Shown here: in pieces, positions 1-7,331 of the stretch | Position numbering within the stretch: position 1 is the stretch's first letter | Layout: each line of letters begins with the position of its first letter | Assembly: GCA_027483645.1 (NCBI GenBank) | Contig: JAIXUD010000009.1 | Coordinates: 614,814-678,813, forward strand | Source: Sphingobacteriales bacterium | GTDB lineage: Bacteria; Bacteroidota; Bacteroidia; Chitinophagales; CAIOSU01 | Length of the DNA stretch: 64,000 bases | Direction of reading: 5' to 3' | Notes under the pieces: generated by a model | The model's input: only the letters and a program-made list of their open reading frames with translations | Told to the model about the DNA's origin: nothing | The model's database searches: none | Translations under genes and position numbers: made by a program

Positions 1-491
1 TCCATGGTTTGGATGTTTACGGTGCCGCCGAACGCGCCGCTGCCGTTGGTGCTGGTGCCCACGCCGCGCTGTATCTGTATATTGTCCACACTGCTGCCCA
101 GGTCGGGCATGTTTACCCAAAACACCCCTTGGCTCTCGGCATCGTTGTAGGGTATGCCGTTGAGGGTAACGTTGATGCGGGTTTGGTCGCTGCCGCGTAT
201 GCGCAGGCCGGTGTAGCCCACGCCCGCACCGGCATCTGTAGTGCTTACCAGGCTGGGGGTTTGGTCGAGCAAAATGGGTAGGTCTTGCCCGAGGTTGAGC
301 GGCTCAATGTCCTCGCGCTGCACGTTGGTGTGGGTTGTGGGCACCTCCTTACCGGCGCGGGTGGCATTGATAACGGCACCTTCCAAAAAGCCTTGCATAG
401 CAATGCTGTCCACGGCCAAAGAATCGGTTTGCTGCGCCTGCGCAGCCATGGCAATAGCCCCAAAAAAGAGTGAAAGTAAAAAGGACTTCAT
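1..491 (-). CDS. TonB-dependent receptor, N-terminal part (runs off the window), probably for thiamine uptake
   Basis: Reading from the ATG at 491 gives about 163 residues and no stop before the window edge, so only the N-terminus is present. A signal peptide (MKSFLLSLFFGAIAMAAQAQ) is followed at once by a plug domain with VINATRAGKEVP, LDQTPSLVST, GLRIRGSDQTRINVTLNGIP and IQIQRGVGTSTNGSGAFGG. No carboxypeptidase-like N-terminal domain precedes the plug. Such receptors take scarce ligands through the outer membrane using TonB energy. The substrate is inferred from the TPP riboswitch in its leader (591-664), which points to thiamine or a precursor; TPP-controlled TonB receptors are known in Bacteroidetes. 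The family call is certain, the substrate probable. Confidence 0.93.
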   Translation of the reverse strand, partial: MKSFLLSLFFGAIAMAAQAQQTDSLAVDSIAMQGFLEGAVINATRAGKEVPTTHTNVQREDIEPLNLGQDLPILLDQTPSLVSTTDAGAGVGYTGLRIRGSDQTRINVTLNGIPYNDAESQGVFWVNMPDLGSSVDNIQIQRGVGTSTNGSGAFGGTVNIQTM

Positions 492-590
492 AAAACGGTT
501 TTAGGTTAGTTAAAACTTAAAACCGAGGTCTACCATAGGTAGGTAAGCATTACCAAATGCGACAGTGCCGCTCGCGATCGGCGCTGTCAG

Positions 591-664
591 ACTCCCTCCG
601 CCGGTATTACCCGGATCAGGTTCATTGGGTGTAATCTCAGCCCCCGTATTGGCGGGGGCACCCC
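591..664 (-). promoter_or_regulatory. TPP riboswitch (THI element) in the leader of the TonB receptor
   Basis: On the minus strand the conserved thi-box blocks occur in order and at normal spacing: GGGGTGC at the 5' end (664 downward), CTGAGA (640-635), ACCC, then GAACCTGATC (623-614), GGGTAATACC and GGCGGAGGGA (about 603-594). This is the full aptamer core that binds thiamine pyrophosphate. It ends about 100 nt before the receptor ATG at 491. A hairpin with 9-nt arms and one mismatch (588-561) follows and may be the expression platform. It has no U-tract, so translational control is more likely than attenuation. Confidence 0.96.
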
Positions 665-679
665 AGTCATTAACAAAGG

Positions 680-710
680 CAAAGGTAGGGATAATGTGCA
701 AATGTGCAAA
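680..710 (-). promoter_or_regulatory. Consensus Bacteroidota promoter for the riboswitch/TonB receptor transcript
   Basis: The minus strand carries TTTG (710-707), exactly 19 nt, then TACCTTTG (687-680). This matches the Bacteroidota housekeeping consensus TTTG-N19-TAnnTTTG. Transcription would begin near 675, just before the aptamer at 664. Confidence 0.8.
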
Positions 711-1326
711 TGGGTTGATGTGCGAATGGCAGTTTTGTCGTCCACGAAGTGAGTATTGGTGGTGGTTTCAGCGCCAAAAATTACCGTATTAGCGCCGACC
801 ACCCCCAACCCCTCCTTGGCCAAAACGCGCAAATAAGGCTCGGCGAAGGAGGGGAGCTGCTTCAGTGCCGCGGTCAGAGGGTTTTGTCGTCCAGGAAGTG
901 TGTATTGGTGATGGTTTGCGGGGAATAGTCAATTTGATGTCGAGAAGTCGGTAGCTCCCCTCCTTCGCGTGGCTAGGAGCGAAAGGCCAAGGAGGGGCTG
1001 GGGGGTGGTCAGCAGGGTTTTGTCGTGTACTTTTATGTAGTGGCGGTGTGGGTTTGCCACATCTCGCACAAGGCGAGAGCGAGGGGGTTGCGGCTTAGGT
1101 AGGCGCATGGGGTTGCAGAAGATGTAAGTTGCTGATTGTCAGGATATTGGCTTGGTAGCTTGGAGCCTAAAGTGTTGTTTTACAAGGGGTTACATTTACA
1201 GTGTTGCGCTTAGCAGGTAAATATTTACGAAAGATAAGGGAAAAGATAAACGTTAAGTTAGATAAGGCAATAAGAAAATAAGTTATATTGCATCGCATTC
1301 TTTCACTTATCTATTTGAACGCCCAT
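711..1326. repeat. Non-coding stretch with an inverted repeat (797-858 / 953-1010) and direct repeats
   Basis: No credible gene lies between the receptor leader and gajA. Two arms, 797-858 and 953-1010, are largely reverse complements; each joins a block reading ACCCCCAACCCCTCCTTGGC (or its complement) to one reading GCGAAGGAGGGGAGCT (or its complement). A GTTTTGTCGT unit recurs in direct orientation near 731, 883 and 1017; the first two copies continue into a shared tract of about 38 nt. The region from about 1200 to 1326 is AT-rich and probably holds the gajA promoter, but no clean box was found. Confidence 0.75.
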
Positions 1327-3090
1327 ATGTATTTACAAGCATTATCTATTAGGAATTTTAGATGTATTGAAAATTTAGACCTAAACTTCAATAAGGGGTT
1401 AAATATATTAATTGGCGAAAATAATGCTGGAAAAACGGCAATAATAGATGCATTAAGGATATGTTTTGGATATGGGGGGCAGAAGCGGGATTTGTATATT
1501 TCGTTATCTGAGTTTCACATTGTAAGAAACGAGGTAAAGCAAGGGGTAGGCGAAATTGAATTCCATTTAACTTTCTGCATAGAGGATGAGAAAGAGGTAG
1601 CATGGTTTAATGATTTGTATTCTGTTGACACAGATGGGAAACAAACTCTTCAGCTTCATTTTAGTTATCATCTTACCGAGGATAATCGGGTTAGATATCA
1701 GGTTTGGGGTGGTTCCAAAAAAGGCCAACCTATAGCCCCTGAAGTGCTTCATCTTATATATTACGTACATCTAGATGCTCTCCGAGATGCTGAACAATAT
1801 TTACGGCCTATCAGAGGCAATAGATTGGGCCAGTTGTACTGTAATATTCAAATAGATAAAGACATTAAAAAGGATTTAGAAAGAAAATCAGAATTAGCTA
1901 AAAAAGTAAGGTCAGCGGTTGACTCAGAACCGGAATGGGTTAGCCATCTTTTGACTGGGAAAAAAAATATTAACGAACACTTAGAACACACAAGTTTCAC
2001 TCATAAAAAGCAAGAAATTGATATATCTTTCTTGCCATTTGACTTTAGTAGGTTAGTTGATAATTTAAAAATACAAATGCCGGTTTATGCAGACGCTATC
2101 TTAAAAGGAGACCCCACAATTCAAAAACACTTTGAATTGTTTCAGAATGGTCTTGGTTACAATAACTTAATATACACAGCGACTATTTTAGGTGATTTGC
2201 AAGAGAGAAAGGCTTTACAAAATGAAGGTTATGCAGCTTTGCTAATTGAAGAACCTGAAGCACATTTGCATCCTCAGCTTCAGAATTTATTCTTTAGTTA
2301 TCTCAATAAATTTGATACTGAAAAAGGATTTCAAATTTTCGTCACCTCACATTCGCCGACTATCACAGCCAAAGCAAAATTGGAAACGGTTATCGTTTTA
2401 CAAAATCCATCCGGTAGCATAAATGCCTTATCAATATCTAAATCTGGCTTAGAGGAGAAAAATCGAAAATTCCTCCACAAATTTTTAGATGTTACTAAAT
2501 CCCAAATGTTTTTTGCAAATGGGATTATTCTCGTCGAAGGAATATCGGAAGCTTTACTTCTACCGATATTCAGCGATATGATGGGTGAAGAGTTTAATGT
2601 TGAAAAGGCAGGGATTGAGCTCGTCAATATTAACGGGGTTGCATTTTCTCATTTTGCAAATCTTTTCAATAGTGAGGATGATAGTAAAAATTTGTCTTCA
2701 CGATGCTCCTTAATTACAGATGATGATAGGGGTTCAGAATCTGATGAAATAGATTCTCGAGCAAAAATCGCCAAAGATTTAGAAAGAAAGAATCTCAAAG
2801 TGTATTTAGCGGAAAGGACTTTTGAGTTTGAATTGTTTATTGCAGGTAACAAGGATGTTTTAATATCAATTTTCACTGAAATGCATCCAGTAGCGGCATC
2901 ACGAATCGGTGTCGACATTGATTTAAAGAAACATGCGGAAAATTTCTTAAAAAAAGTTACTGATAACAAAGCTAAATCTGAGTTGGCTCATAGATTGGCT
3001 GTTAAGCTTGGTGAAGATAAAATTGTAAGAGATGCATTTAAGATACCTCAATATCTTCAAAATGCAATTAAATACGCTGTAAAAGGATAG
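1327..3090 (+). CDS. gajA: Gabija anti-phage protein GajA (class 2 OLD-family ATPase/TOPRIM endonuclease)
   Basis: The protein has 587 residues from ATG 1327; an upstream TTG at 1288 is in frame but less likely because MYLQALSIRNFRCIENL is the usual ATPase N-terminus. The ABC-like ATPase shows Walker A GENNAGKT (about residues 30-37), Walker B LLIEEPEAHLHPQ (near 308) and switch VTSHSP (near 340). A C-terminal TOPRIM nuclease domain follows with ILVEGISEALLLP (Glu near 404) and ITDDDRG (Asp near 465-467). In characterised Gabija, GajA nicks DNA and is held off by normal nucleotide levels. GajB starts 3 nt after the stop. Base composition is clearly more AT-rich than the flanking genes, as expected for a transferred defence module. 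The OLD-plus-UvrD pair makes the call strong. Confidence 0.9.
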   Translation: MYLQALSIRNFRCIENLDLNFNKGLNILIGENNAGKTAIIDALRICFGYGGQKRDLYISLSEFHIVRNEVKQGVGEIEFHLTFCIEDEKEVAWFNDLYSVDTDGKQTLQLHFSYHLTEDNRVRYQVWGGSKKGQPIAPEVLHLIYYVHLDALRDAEQYLRPIRGNRLGQLYCNIQIDKDIKKDLERKSELAKKVRSAVDSEPEWVSHLLTGKKNINEHLEHTSFTHKKQEIDISFLPFDFSRLVDNLKIQMPVYADAILKGDPTIQKHFELFQNGLGYNNLIYTATILGDLQERKALQNEGYAALLIEEPEAHLHPQLQNLFFSYLNKFDTEKGFQIFVTSHSPTITAKAKLETVIVLQNPSGSINALSISKSGLEEKNRKFLHKFLDVTKSQMFFANGIILVEGISEALLLPIFSDMMGEEFNVEKAGIELVNINGVAFSHFANLFNSEDDSKNLSSRCSLITDDDRGSESDEIDSRAKIAKDLERKNLKVYLAERTFEFELFIAGNKDVLISIFTEMHPVAASRIGVDIDLKKHAENFLKKVTDNKAKSELAHRLAVKLGEDKIVRDAFKIPQYLQNAIKYAVKG

Positions 3091-3093
3091 CAT

Positions 3094-4797
3094 ATGTTCA
3101 ATGCACTATCTGATGCGCAAAGGGAAATTGTGTTAACAAAAAGTGGCAACTTTGTAGTAAGGGCATGTCCCGGAAGTGGAAAAACTTTTTGTGTTGCGGC
3201 AAGATTAGCACGATTAATTGAAAACTGGCCTTTGAAATATTCTGGAGTGGCAGCTTTGTCATTTACGAATGTCGCATGGCAGGAAATTGAAAAGAAGTAT
3301 CGTGATGCTTTTAATATGGGTGATGATATACCCTTTCCTCATTTCCTAGGTACTATAGACAGTTTTATTAATCGGTTTATATTTTTGCCTCATGGCCACT
3401 TAATTTTAAAATGCCCTGATAGACCTATCTTGGTTGGTCAACCACATGGTATATGGACAGGCAAATTTTTTGCGCAAAGCTTTTTTGATAACCTCACCTA
3501 TAATATTGAGGGTAATATTGTCGCAATTTCCGAAAGAAAAATGCCGTTAAATTGGAAAACAAACCAGTATATTTTAAATGCAAAAAAGGAACTTCTTAAA
3601 GCTGGTTATGCAACCCAATCAGATGCGAACTATTTTGCCATGAAAGTTTTAGAGGCTTTTCCACAAATAGCTAAATCTATTGCAAGAAGATTTCCTTACC
3701 TTATTGTTGACGAGGCGCAAGATACATCTGATATTCAAATGAGAATTATTGACCTATTAATTGAAAATGGGCTTTCCGAGGTCATGCTCGTTGGTGATCC
3801 TGATCAAGCAATTTTTGAATGGAATGATGCGAGGCCTGACTTGTTGATAAAGAAGTTTGATGAATGGCCCGCATCAATTTTATTGAATGAAAACAGAAGA
3901 AGTTCTCAGCACATTTGTAATGCAACATTTAGCACCTCATCTTTAGTTAAACCTTCCCTAGCTGTAAGTATTGACGTTAAGGACTTTACACACAAACCAT
4001 CAATAATCACTTATAACGATAATAATTTACCTCAAATCGTTGCTGATTTTATAAAAGAATGTGAAAGTAATGGAATTGCGGTTTCTGAAAAAACTACATC
4101 AATAGTATATCGCAGTAAAGGGCTAATAAATGATATAACTGGTATCGAAGAGTTAAAAATTGATAAACCAGCTTGGGTTACTCATGATAATTATTCCAAG
4201 GATTTTGCGCGCGGTAAGTTTTTATATGATCATGGTGATTATAGAAATGGATTTAAGTCAATTGAAAAAGCCCTTATTAAACAAATGCTTGGACTTAGGC
4301 ACTGCAGTGAAGAAGATATTAAAAAATTTATCAATAAAAATGGCTTCATAAAATTCAAGTCCGCTGTTTATAAGGTTATTAAATCATTGCCGAAAACTGA
4401 TCGCGCAATAGGAGTATGGATAGCAGAAGCAAATGTATCTTTAAAGACATTAGGCGCACGATTTCATTTAAGCATAAATTCTGGGGGGCAGAATTATACT
4501 TTTGAACAGCTCTTTATTAATGATTCTAATATTCCTGTTAATCGCGGGTATCGATTAGGAACAGTTCACAGTGTAAAAGGAGAAACCTTTGATGCAACCC
4601 TTTTAATACTAAAAACAAGAGGTATAGGAAAAGCATATAAAACCTTACTCAAGGAGAATGTTATGATTGCTGATAGTGAAGAATTGAGAATAGCATATGT
4701 CGGCATGACCAGACCCCGAAAAATTCTTGTCCTAGCAGTTCCAAAAGTTGATAGAACAGCTTGGCAAATTAAATTTTCGAGTATTAAAGTTTTGTGA
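3094..4797 (+). CDS. gajB: Gabija anti-phage protein GajB (UvrD/PcrA-like SF1 helicase)
   Basis: The protein has 567 residues. SF1A motifs in order are Walker A ACPGSGKT (residues 24-31), motif Ia ALSFTNVA, Walker B IVDEAQDTSD (about 204-213), motif III GDPDQAIFEWNDA (about 234-246), ENRRS (near 265), motif V TVHSVKGETFDA (near 490-501) and motif VI YVGMTRPRK (near 535). In known Gabija, GajB binds the GajA tetramer and hydrolyses nucleotide, sensing DNA ends made during infection. The 3-nt gap to gajA implies one transcript. It is shorter than housekeeping UvrD, in line with the reduced GajB type, though longer than the best-studied GajB. Low GC matches gajA. Confidence 0.88.
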   Translation: MFNALSDAQREIVLTKSGNFVVRACPGSGKTFCVAARLARLIENWPLKYSGVAALSFTNVAWQEIEKKYRDAFNMGDDIPFPHFLGTIDSFINRFIFLPHGHLILKCPDRPILVGQPHGIWTGKFFAQSFFDNLTYNIEGNIVAISERKMPLNWKTNQYILNAKKELLKAGYATQSDANYFAMKVLEAFPQIAKSIARRFPYLIVDEAQDTSDIQMRIIDLLIENGLSEVMLVGDPDQAIFEWNDARPDLLIKKFDEWPASILLNENRRSSQHICNATFSTSSLVKPSLAVSIDVKDFTHKPSIITYNDNNLPQIVADFIKECESNGIAVSEKTTSIVYRSKGLINDITGIEELKIDKPAWVTHDNYSKDFARGKFLYDHGDYRNGFKSIEKALIKQMLGLRHCSEEDIKKFINKNGFIKFKSAVYKVIKSLPKTDRAIGVWIAEANVSLKTLGARFHLSINSGGQNYTFEQLFINDSNIPVNRGYRLGTVHSVKGETFDATLLILKTRGIGKAYKTLLKENVMIADSEELRIAYVGMTRPRKILVLAVPKVDRTAWQIKFSSIKVL

Positions 4798-4876
4798 GAC
4801 TGGAAGTCTACTTCCGGCGCAGTCTTTTGCTCATATTTACCCTTTCCTCTGCGGAAGCTGTGCTTCTGTAGTTACC

Positions 4877-5857
4877 CTAAAAAAACATCGGATGGAACTT
4901 CACCTTATCCACGGGGTTGAACTCCAGCGTGGGTGCGGGGATTTTTACAATATTGAACACGCCGAAGAGGGCGCGTAGGGCTTTGCTGCGGGTTTTGATG
5001 CGGGTGAGGTCGATGTCGAGTGAGAGGTAGAACTGCGGGTAGCGGCGCACGTCGGTACGTACTACCTGCTGGGCGGGGTCGCAGTCGCAAAACTCCACGT
5101 CGCGCTGTAGGCACCACTGGTTGCTGAAGCCGCCGTACATGCCGTTGGCGCCGTAGCCCACGGCCACGTTGAGCCACTTGGGGAAGTTGTTTTCGCGCTT
5201 GATGAACGACGATACGTTGAACGATGCCCAAGTGGTGATGGCGTTGTAATCTTTCAGCAGCACTTCGGGCGCGGTGGTGCCGTAGAGGCTGGCGGCGCGG
5301 GCCTCAAGGTCGGCGGGGTACGATGGGCGGTGCGCGGATATTTTGAGCACGATGCGCTGTTCGCCCCAGGTGAGCTCTTGCCCGATAACGAGCGCCGAGC
5401 CGAGCATGTTGGCCCCGAAATCGTAATAGCTAAAGCCCCACTTGTCGCTAAACCCGTCGAGCACCTCGATGCTGCTTTGCAGGAAGGTGCCGGTGAGGCC
5501 GCCCACCCACACGGCGGTGTGGTTTTTTACGCCCGTCCACCGGTACATGCCCATGGCCCAGCGGCTCTGGTAGTAGCTGTTGAAGATGTGGCCTGCCTTG
5601 TCCACGCCCATCCATTCGCGGCTATCATTGAAGCTGTGGAAGGTGCTGCGGGGGTAGTCTTTGTACCAATAGTAGTTGAGCCCGCCAAGGGCGAGGCCGT
5701 AGGTGCCGAGGATGCCGCCGGAAACGAGGCCTACTTTGAGGGGGTTCTTGATGGTATCGGGCTGGGTGAACCGCACACGTTGCTGGGCTTGGGCGGCGAG
5801 GGCGCTGCACCAAAGCAAAAGGGTAATGAGGATGATTTTATGGAGGGTTGTGGGCAT
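4877..5857 (-). CDS. DUF2279 family protein (predicted exported)
   Basis: The protein has about 326 residues from ATG 5857, with a signal peptide (HKIILITLLLWCSALAAQAQ). Motifs such as HSFNDSREWMGVDKAGHIF, YYQSRWAMGMYRWTG and FSDKWGFSYYDFGANMLGS fit DUF2279, a family of exported or membrane-associated proteins of unknown function in Bacteroidota. The chosen start overlaps the stop of the mini-ORF at 5857-6000 (TAATG), implying translational coupling. An upstream in-frame start at 5884 lies inside that ORF and is less likely. It faces gajB tail to tail and is much GC-richer, so it probably belongs to the host backbone. No function can be assigned. Confidence 0.75.
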   Translation of the reverse strand: MPTTLHKIILITLLLWCSALAAQAQQRVRFTQPDTIKNPLKVGLVSGGILGTYGLALGGLNYYWYKDYPRSTFHSFNDSREWMGVDKAGHIFNSYYQSRWAMGMYRWTGVKNHTAVWVGGLTGTFLQSSIEVLDGFSDKWGFSYYDFGANMLGSALVIGQELTWGEQRIVLKISAHRPSYPADLEARAASLYGTTAPEVLLKDYNAITTWASFNVSSFIKRENNFPKWLNVAVGYGANGMYGGFSNQWCLQRDVEFCDCDPAQQVVRTDVRRYPQFYLSLDIDLTRIKTRSKALRALFGVFNIVKIPAPTLEFNPVDKVKFHPMFF

Positions 5858-6000
5858 TAGGGTTTGTCTAGTTGGTCCCACCAATCGGGTGTTTCTTCTT
5901 CTTTGTCTTTTAGCTTTTCGTATACCTGCAGCAGCAAAGCATTGTCTTCAGTACTTTCTACTAAGCGGTGCAATTCCTCCTTCAGTACTTTAGTAGTCAT
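5857..6000 (-). CDS. 47-residue antitoxin-like protein (possibly truncated)
   Basis: ATG 6000 opens a 47-residue ORF beginning MTTKVLKEELHRLVES and ending DWWDQLDKP. An acidic/basic N-terminal helix and a DWWD-type motif resemble the small antitoxin or addiction-module component proteins found before RelE/ParE toxins. Those are usually about 70-80 residues long, so this may be a shortened relic. No toxin gene follows; its TAA overlaps the ATG of the DUF2279 gene. The family match is from memory of the motif and is uncertain. Confidence 0.5.
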   Translation of the reverse strand: MTTKVLKEELHRLVESTEDNALLLQVYEKLKDKEEETPDWWDQLDKP

Positions 6001-6075
6001 AATCACAATTTCAATACTAAGTTAGGTAAAAAATTCGCTTCGGGGATTGCAATTACACTAGGTGTTTCGTGACTG

Positions 6076-6250
6076 GTGTTATGTGTCCCTCACCTAGCCT
6101 CTCCCAGGGGGAGAGGGACTTTATACACCTCGTCTTTCGACTCGTTGTAAATGTTTTTTTTGAATAAAATTTAGCACAAGGTTCTTGCCGGAGGCAAGGA
6201 GGCATGGGTCCCTCTCCCTCTGGGAGAGGCTAGGTGATGGCACATAACAC
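6076..6250. repeat. Inverted repeat (6076-6119 / 6208-6250) ahead of vapBC
   Basis: The left arm runs GTGTTATGTG-CCCTCACCTAGCCTCTCCC and the right arm is its near-perfect reverse complement. Each arm is about 43 nt, with about 88 nt between them. Each arm also contains its own small palindrome (CTCTCCC with GGGAGAG). It lies in the intergenic region before vapB and codes for nothing recognisable. Confidence 0.8.
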
Positions 6251-6278
6251 TGTAAACACTCTTCCTTAAATTAATCAT

Positions 6279-6326
6279 TTTCCCCCTATCCGAACCTACA
6301 TTTCTCCGAAAGGGTTAGTACATTTA
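6279..6326 (+). repeat. Direct repeat, left copy, flanking vapBC
   Basis: A 48-nt sequence including CGAACCTACATTTCTCCG and GGGTTAGTACATTTA recurs with only a few differences at 6963-7011. The two copies bracket the vapBC module exactly. Confidence 0.85.
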
Positions 6327-6360
6327 TCAGTATGTGATTGCCAACGTTGCCTAATTTATC

Positions 6361-6368
6361 TATCTTAG
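6361..6368 (+). promoter_or_regulatory. Candidate -7 box for vapB (TATCTTAG)
   Basis: TATCTTAG differs at one position from TAnnTTTG and lies exactly 4 nt before the vapB ATG at 6373. This suggests a leaderless or nearly leaderless transcript. Confidence 0.4.
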
Positions 6369-6372
6369 GATT

Positions 6373-6561
6373 ATGAAAGTTCGTATCGAAATAGACGATA
6401 GCATTTTGAAAAAGGCTGCCAGCCTCACCGGCATTTCCGATAACCTGGAGTTAATTAACCTTGCGCTGCAAAAACTCATACAGCAGGCGCATGCCCAAGC
6501 TATGCTAGATTTGAAAGGCAAGGTGAAGTGGGAAGGGGATTTGGGTGAAATGCGTTCGTAA
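6373..6561 (+). CDS. vapB: VapB-family antitoxin
   Basis: The 62-residue protein starts MKVRIEIDDSILKKAASLTG and contains LINLALQKLIQQA, the ribbon-helix-helix-like N-terminus of the DUF2191/VapB family. The tail (KVKWEGDLGEMRS) is the part expected to wrap and inhibit the toxin. Its TAA overlaps the vapC ATG by one base, giving the usual antitoxin-first coupled pair. Such pairs autorepress through the antitoxin, so an operator probably sits near the repeat and the -7 box at 6361. Confidence 0.85.
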   Translation: MKVRIEIDDSILKKAASLTGISDNLELINLALQKLIQQAHAQAMLDLKGKVKWEGDLGEMRS

Positions 6562-6962
6562 TGGAAGGGCCTTTTTTGGTTGACACTTCTGTATGGATTG
6601 ATTTCCTAAATGGCCGGGAAAGTACCCAAGTGGTATACCTAACCAAGTATTTAAATGAAGAGGGCTTGGTTTACATCACCCCCACAATTCTTCAAGAGGT
6701 ATTGCAAGGTATTCGGGACGATAAGCAATACTTAGCGGTAAAGCAGACGCTTTTAAATTTTCTGATGCTAGATTGGCAGCCAGTAGAAGCGGCAATAGCC
6801 GCAGCGGATTTGTATCGGAAGCTTAGAAAAAGCGGTGTTACCATAAAAAAAGCCAATGATTGTTTGATAGCAGCTTATGCACTACAATTTAATGTGGCTT
6901 TATTGTGCTCCGATGCGGATTTCAACCTCATCGCTTCTAAAAGCGAGTTAAAAGTAATATAA
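6561..6962 (+). CDS. vapC: VapC-family PIN-domain ribonuclease toxin
   Basis: The 133-residue protein is a single PIN domain. Acidic metal-binding residues are visible in FLVDTSVWIDFL (Asp near residue 8), PTILQEVLQGI (Glu), KKANDCLIAAYA (Asp) and LLCSDADFNLIA (Asp). VapC toxins cleave RNA, often tRNA, when freed from VapB. The gene is intact, with all four acidic sites present. Just after its stop a repeat copy begins that matches the sequence before vapB. Confidence 0.9.
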   Translation: MEGPFLVDTSVWIDFLNGRESTQVVYLTKYLNEEGLVYITPTILQEVLQGIRDDKQYLAVKQTLLNFLMLDWQPVEAAIAAADLYRKLRKSGVTIKKANDCLIAAYALQFNVALLCSDADFNLIASKSELKVI

Positions 6963-7011
6963 TTTCCCCCCATCCTGAACCTACATTTCTCCGCAAGGGT
7001 TAGTACATTTA
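6963..7011 (+). repeat. Direct repeat, right copy, flanking vapBC
   Basis: This copy matches 6279-6326 with one extra base and about four other changes. It starts right after the vapC stop and lies just upstream of the gene at 7029, so it may carry that gene's original promoter. Confidence 0.85.
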
Positions 7012-7028
7012 CTATAAACCAACTGACC

Positions 7029-7331
7029 ATGCCAAACTATGATACCGTAGTGGATGCCCTGCACGACCTAAAGGCCCGGGGCTTTGATTTCGACTTCAAC
7101 CTAAAAGAAACCTGCCTGCACTGTGCACAGCTTGATAAGGAGCTGAGCCCGGAGGATTTTGATGTGGTGGAAATATACCGCTTTGAAGGTGCCAGCAACC
7201 CCGATGACAACAGCATAGTGTATGCCATAGAAAGTACGGATGGGCTGAAAGGGACGCTGGTAAATGCTTACGGCATCTACTCTGACCCGGTGAGCGATGA
7301 ATTGGTGGCTAAACTCGATATAAAGCGCTAA
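7029..7331 (+). CDS. Conserved 100-residue hypothetical protein (small acidic, Bacteroidota family)
   Basis: The acidic protein includes LHDLKARGFDFDFNL, CLHCAQL, DVVEIYRFEGASNPDD and LVNAYGIYSDPVSDEL. Homologues in Bacteroidota are often labelled 'phosphoribosylpyrophosphate synthetase', but it is far too short and lacks PRPP synthase motifs, so that name should not be copied. It has no signal peptide or membrane segment. Its TAA overlaps the ATG of the kinase at 7331, so the two are co-translated and may work together. The function is unknown. Confidence 0.8.
   Translation: MPNYDTVVDALHDLKARGFDFDFNLKETCLHCAQLDKELSPEDFDVVEIYRFEGASNPDDNSIVYAIESTDGLKGTLVNAYGIYSDPVSDELVAKLDIKR

Noticed and set aside
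510-701. 63-residue minus-strand ORF ending in an outer-membrane-like VDLGFKF
   Set aside because: It runs straight through the TPP aptamer and has no upstream coding support; the barrel-like end is probably chance.
1288-1326. Upstream TTG start for gajA
   Set aside because: The 13 extra residues do not resemble OLD-family N-termini, and ATG 1327 gives the normal start.
2248-2360. gajA as a transporter or SMC-type ABC ATPase
   Set aside because: The TOPRIM domain after the ATPase and the coupled UvrD helicase fit OLD/Gabija instead.
5330-5860. 176-residue plus-strand ORF opposite DUF2279
   Set aside because: It is an Ala/Gly/Val/Glu-rich shadow of a GC-rich gene, with no domain.
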